Of a stretch of DNA of 35,446 bases, positions 32,599 through 35,446 are shown piece after piece. The translations under genes and the position numbers were made by a program. Source of the DNA: Thermocrinis sp. (GTDB taxonomy: Bacteria; Aquificota; Aquificia; Aquificales; Aquificaceae). A model generated the notes under the pieces. That model was not told the origin of the DNA. It ran no database searches and worked only from the letters and a program-made list of their open reading frames with translations. Numbering within the stretch: the first letter of the stretch is position 1; every line of letters starts with the position of its first letter. The stretch lies in the NCBI RefSeq assembly GCF_036781485.1, contig NZ_DAIQAX010000006.1, positions 1-35,446 of the forward strand, given 5' to 3'.

Positions 32599-33017
32599 GA
32601 TCTTGAGAGAGTTAGCAAAACTATGCCAGACACGATAAGTATGGCTCCAAGTAGTTTTTGAAAGCTTATCCCTTCTCCCAATATCAAGAAGGCAAAAAGA
32701 ACGCCCCACAAAGGTGAAGTGGATGCTATGGGAGATACTATGGAAACATTACCGTGTCTTACCGCTTCAAAAAAGAAAAAAAGACCTAAAAAGCCAGATA
32801 GGATCCCACCCATAGCCAAAAAGGTTAGCTCCCTAAGACCTATGCGAAAGGAACCATCAATCAGCACGTACAGGACAAAAGCCAGGAGAAAGGCAGAAAG
32901 GTTATGCACCATCAAAGCTAAGAGATTATTCACCTCTGACCTTAGACCTATTTTGAAAAAGACTGGAGCTAAGCCCCATACCAAGCTGGCGAGTATGGCA
33001 AAGATTACACCCCTCAC
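32595..33017 (-). CDS. Half-size EamA/DMT transporter
   Basis: A 140-residue membrane protein with a single EamA domain and about five helices; most DMT carriers have two such domains in about 300 residues. Features typical of the domain are the ASLVWGLAPVFFKIG start and the ending IASTSPLWGVLFAFLILGE-type helix with Pro and Gly-Glu. It would have to work as a dimer, as small multidrug or EamA half-transporters do. It overlaps both neighbours as ATGA. Substrate unknown. Confidence 0.85.
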   Translation of the reverse strand: MRGVIFAILASLVWGLAPVFFKIGLRSEVNNLLALMVHNLSAFLLAFVLYVLIDGSFRIGLRELTFLAMGGILSGFLGLFFFFEAVRHGNVSIVSPIASTSPLWGVLFAFLILGEGISFQKLLGAILIVSGIVLLTLSRS

Positions 33018-33796
33018 AGCTCAAAAACTCCAATAACAGGTGCATGGTCAGATGGTTTGGGTTCTTTTCTCCTTCTTGGCCAAGTATCCACAAACACATC
33101 CCTTAGGCTTTTAAGCAGTGGCTTAGTTATAAGCACGTAATCAATTCTCATGCCCTGGTTTTTCCAAACAGCCCCTCCTATGTAGTCCCACCAGGTAAAC
33201 TGAACTTTGTCTGGATACAAAAACCTAAAAGCATCCACAAAGCCCCAATCTAATATCCTGCTCAGAGCCTGCCTTTCCTCCTGCATGGTGCCTATGGTGT
33301 CTTTCAAAATCTCCGGATCATACACGTCTATGTCCTCTAAAGCTACGTTCATGTCTCCAGCTAATATAATCTTATCCGTAGGTTTGAAGTTCTTGTCTAA
33401 AAACTCATAAAACGCTTGGTAAAACTCCAACTTGTAGTAAAACTTTTCTTTCCCTCTCTCTTCTCCATGAGGAAAGTAAGCGTTTATGAGCCACACATTC
33501 TCAAACCTACCGCCTATAACTCTGCTTTCTCTGTCAAATTTAGGATTATCTATACCTTTGAAAGTGTCCTTTAGGTCAAATTTGGAGCATATGGCTACTC
33601 CGTTGTAAGTCTTCTGCCCATGCACAAAGCACTTATAGCCAAGAGAAACAAAGTCCAAAGAAGGAAAATTGTGATTTTCAGTTTTTATTTCTTGAAAGCA
33701 AAGCACTTCAATTGGAGTCCTCTCAAGCCACATAAATACCAGCTCTTTCCTTGACTTTATGGAATTTACGTTATAGGTAGCTATTCTGATCAGCAT
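33014..33796 (-). CDS. xthA: Exodeoxyribonuclease III (AP endonuclease)
   Basis: Cuts DNA at abasic sites and trims 3' ends in base-excision repair. The exonuclease-endonuclease-phosphatase fold is marked by ATYNVNSIKSR (6-16), the metal ligand Glu36 in CFQEIKTE, GDMNVA, and the C-terminal catalytic SDHAPV. The DNA-contact YNGVAI is present. Length 260 is standard. It overlaps hisC by seven bases and the EamA gene by four. Confidence 0.95.
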   Translation of the reverse strand: MLIRIATYNVNSIKSRKELVFMWLERTPIEVLCFQEIKTENHNFPSLDFVSLGYKCFVHGQKTYNGVAICSKFDLKDTFKGIDNPKFDRESRVIGGRFENVWLINAYFPHGEERGKEKFYYKLEFYQAFYEFLDKNFKPTDKIILAGDMNVALEDIDVYDPEILKDTIGTMQEERQALSRILDWGFVDAFRFLYPDKVQFTWWDYIGGAVWKNQGMRIDYVLITKPLLKSLRDVFVDTWPRRRKEPKPSDHAPVIGVFEL

Positions 33797-34845
33797 AGAC
33801 TTTTTAGCACCTTGTCCAATGCCTCTAAAAAGAGGTCGTTCTCTTCAGGAAAGCCCAAGCTTACCCTCATACAACCCTTTAGCCCGGGAAGGTAGGACAC
33901 ATCCCTTACCAAAACTCCCTCTTTTATGAGCTCTTTATGGACCAAGTCTGCAGGATAAGGCGTGCTAAAAAGAAAGAAGTTAGCGTCAGAAGGATAGACC
34001 TTAACGCCTTCCAGCTTGCTTAGCTCTTTCATAACCCTCTCCCTTTCCCTAACCACCATACTGACATGCTCTTCGATCAAAAAGTAAAACTCCTCAAGCA
34101 TAACTTTGGCTATAGCCTGAGAGGGATAGGTGATGTTAAAAGGCAGTCTTACCTTGTTTATCTCCCTTGCTATCTCCTCTTTTGCGATCAACACACCTAC
34201 TCTAAGCCCCGCAAGCCCTATCTTTGAAAGGGTTCTGAGAACTACTGTATTCTCTTTGCTCAGTGCCTCTTTAAGAAAGGTCTTTCCTGAAAAATGATAG
34301 TATGCCTCGTCCAACACAGTAAAAACTCCCTCCTCTCTTATTTTTCTTATCTTTTCCTCGCTAAAGCTATTCCCTGTGGGATTGTTAGGATAAGAAAAGA
34401 AGGCTATAGCAGGCTCTTCCTCTCTTATCTTTCTAATAAACTCCTCAAGGTTTATATCAAAGTCCTCCTGAAGGGGAACTTCTACCTTTTTCCTTCCCAA
34501 GACGCTGGCGCATATACCATACATAGGAAAGGTTGGTATAGGATATATCACACCTCTGTTAAACTCCTCAACGGACATGGAGAGGTACTGTATAAGCTCA
34601 TCTGAGCCGTTGCCCAAAACTATGTTTTCCGGAGATACACCGAACCTAAAAGCTATTATCTCTTTTAGCTCGGTGGCCTGCGGATCAGGATAGCGATTGA
34701 AGGATATGGAGGAGACCACCTCCCCTATCCTTCTTTTAACATCCTCTGGAAACCTTATAGGAAGCTCGTTGGAGGATAGTTTTACTTTGCAAGGAGTGGT
34801 CTCCGTTTTGTAAGGAGAAAGTTCTTTTATTCTTTTAGAGATCAT
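33790..34845 (-). CDS. hisC: Histidinol-phosphate aminotransferase
   Basis: PLP enzyme of histidine synthesis. PLP lysine Lys208 in LRTLSKIGLAG; NPTG (155-158), DEAYYHF (179-185), and the GNGSDELI cofactor-phosphate loop (78-85) are typical of HisC. The N-terminal NELPIRFP resembles the family's substrate-binding start. Length 351 is normal. Related aminotransferases (Tyr/Phe) cannot be fully excluded. It overlaps the RHH gene as ATGA. Confidence 0.92.
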   Translation of the reverse strand: MISKRIKELSPYKTETTPCKVKLSSNELPIRFPEDVKRRIGEVVSSISFNRYPDPQATELKEIIAFRFGVSPENIVLGNGSDELIQYLSMSVEEFNRGVIYPIPTFPMYGICASVLGRKKVEVPLQEDFDINLEEFIRKIREEEPAIAFFSYPNNPTGNSFSEEKIRKIREEGVFTVLDEAYYHFSGKTFLKEALSKENTVVLRTLSKIGLAGLRVGVLIAKEEIAREINKVRLPFNITYPSQAIAKVMLEEFYFLIEEHVSMVVRERERVMKELSKLEGVKVYPSDANFFLFSTPYPADLVHKELIKEGVLVRDVSYLPGLKGCMRVSLGFPEENDLFLEALDKVLKSLC

Positions 34846-35090
34846 TCTTTTTTCTCTTCTTGAACTTCCTCCTCTTCTTCCTCCATCTCCTCACCCCTTC
34901 CTAAGTATAACTCAAGCTCTGCCACCGTGGATTCCATGAGCTTATCCTCCAGTATTCCCTTTATCAGTCTATTCAACTTTTTCTCGTCTCCCATTGCAAT
35001 GCCGTTTAAAACATAGTATAATCGCTTAGGTAAGGATAAAGAGACCCTTCTGTATCTCGGACCGCCCTTTTTTCTCCCTTTTTTAGCCAT
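34842..35090 (-). CDS. Ribbon-helix-helix-like protein with acidic tail
   Basis: An 82-residue protein. A basic start (MAKKGRKKGGPRYRR) leads to VSLSLPKRLYYVLNGIA, which fits the beta-strand and helix 1 of CopG/Arc-type ribbon-helix-helix DNA binders, then helix 2 (KKLNRLIKGILEDKLM). The tail is almost pure Glu (MEEEEEEVQEEKKE). A good ribosome site (AAGGAGGT) precedes the ATG, 30 bases after ackA. It may be an autoregulator of this operon or a DNA-bound scaffold; not proven. Confidence 0.7.
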   Translation of the reverse strand: MAKKGRKKGGPRYRRVSLSLPKRLYYVLNGIAMGDEKKLNRLIKGILEDKLMESTVAELELYLGRGEEMEEEEEEVQEEKKE

Positions 35091-35119
35091 TCTATACCTC
35101 CTTATAATTGTTTAACTTT

Positions 35120-35446
35120 CTATTTTATCACTTTTTGGAATATTTCAAGCTCTTCATCCGTTTCTAAGACTAAAATTTTTACTTTGCTAACTTCCTTTTC
35201 AACAAAAGATGGAGAAACAGCCCTTTTGTTTTTTTCTTCGTCTATGATTATACCCACGTGTTCCAATCCTTTACATACTGATTCTCTGACTTTTGGATTT
35301 TTCTCACCCACACCGCCAGAAAATACTATCAACTCCAAATTTGGAAGAATGGCAAAGTAAGCACCTATGTATTTCTTAATTCGGTAAACGTAAAGTTTAA
35401 AAGCTAAATCTTCTTCCCCCAAGTCTTTTATTTCTTTGCCACCGGT
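35120..35446 (-). CDS. ackA: Acetate kinase, C-terminal part (cut by window edge)
   Basis: The last ~108 residues of acetate kinase, which interconverts acetyl phosphate and acetate with ATP. Recognised by FKLYVYRIKKYIGAYFA, the glycine-rich FSGGVGEKNPKVRE (the ATP/acetate-site GGIGEN motif) and a VLETDEELEI end. The frame is open to the window edge, so the start is beyond 35446. It is the first visible gene of the minus-strand run. Confidence 0.9.
   Translation of the reverse strand, partial: TGGKEIKDLGEEDLAFKLYVYRIKKYIGAYFAILPNLELIVFSGGVGEKNPKVRESVCKGLEHVGIIIDEEKNKRAVSPSFVEKEVSKVKILVLETDEELEIFQKVIK

Noticed and set aside
32599..32709. N-terminal extension of Lnt
   Set aside because: Hydrophilic stretch overlapping the EamA gene; ATG 32598 gives a normal Lnt start and an ATGA junction.

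Overview
The window looks like core chromosome of a thermophilic, chemolithoautotrophic bacterium of the Aquificaceae, close to Hydrogenobacter or Thermocrinis. The best single clue is the 98-residue cytochrome c precursor at 12074-12370 (minus). Its mature part begins NEQLAKQKGCMACHD and, from memory, is nearly the cytochrome c-552 of Hydrogenobacter thermophilus. Lys/Glu-rich proteins, arginine coded mostly by AGA/AGG, and very dense packing with ATGA overlaps and overlapping convergent 3' ends fit that group. I saw no rRNA, tRNA, CRISPR array, insertion sequence or prophage, and no gene-free stretch over 300 bases.

Layout. Positions 1-4.5 kb hold RNase R (plus), facing a minus-strand pair of iron-type alcohol dehydrogenase and a DksA/TraR-like factor. 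Two coiled-coil proteins built on the same 21-bp heptad unit also lie here, one cut by the window edge. From 4.5 to 9.4 kb runs a plus-strand chain: rpmE, prfA, dnaG, a radical SAM enzyme, a FUN14-like membrane protein and ubiX. At 9.3-11.05 kb this chain ends in three broken genes in a row: a thioredoxin-fold protein without its CxxC, a TolC-type outer-membrane protein with two frameshifts, and a membrane-fusion protein frameshifted and cut off by the next gene. At 11.0-12.4 kb (minus), cytochrome c-552, an 84-residue protein ending Cys-Cys-stop, and an ArsA/Get3-type ATPase overlap as one unit. murI and dtd follow on the plus strand.

From 13.6 to 19.0 kb (minus) there is a copper-handling operon: a small secreted His/Met protein, a broken DUF411 gene, the multicopper oxidase CopA, CopB, and a DUF2231 membrane protein. 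Seven bases beyond it is a HerA-type DNA translocase fused to a phospholipase-D-type nuclease domain. From 19.1 to 23.9 kb (plus) a three-gene unit encodes an ATP-driven iron-sulfur reductase system of the 2-hydroxyacyl-CoA dehydratase/activase type: an HgdB-like protein, a double-ASKHA activase and a DUF2229 protein. In many bacteria these parts are fused into one giant protein.

From 23.9 kb to the end come a zinc-type MDR dehydrogenase, an archaeal-type (Rnl3) RNA ligase facing phoH-ybeY, pyrB, and a long minus-strand run: ackA (partial), a ribbon-helix-helix protein, hisC, xthA, a half-size EamA transporter, lnt, dnaX, a DUF4911 protein and an MFS transporter.

The most interesting candidates are the PLD-HerA fusion, the split activase/reductase trio, the ArsA ATPase with its CC-ending partner, and the decay of two separate genes that each lost their cysteine motif. 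Family assignments rest on motifs read by eye; no database search was run.
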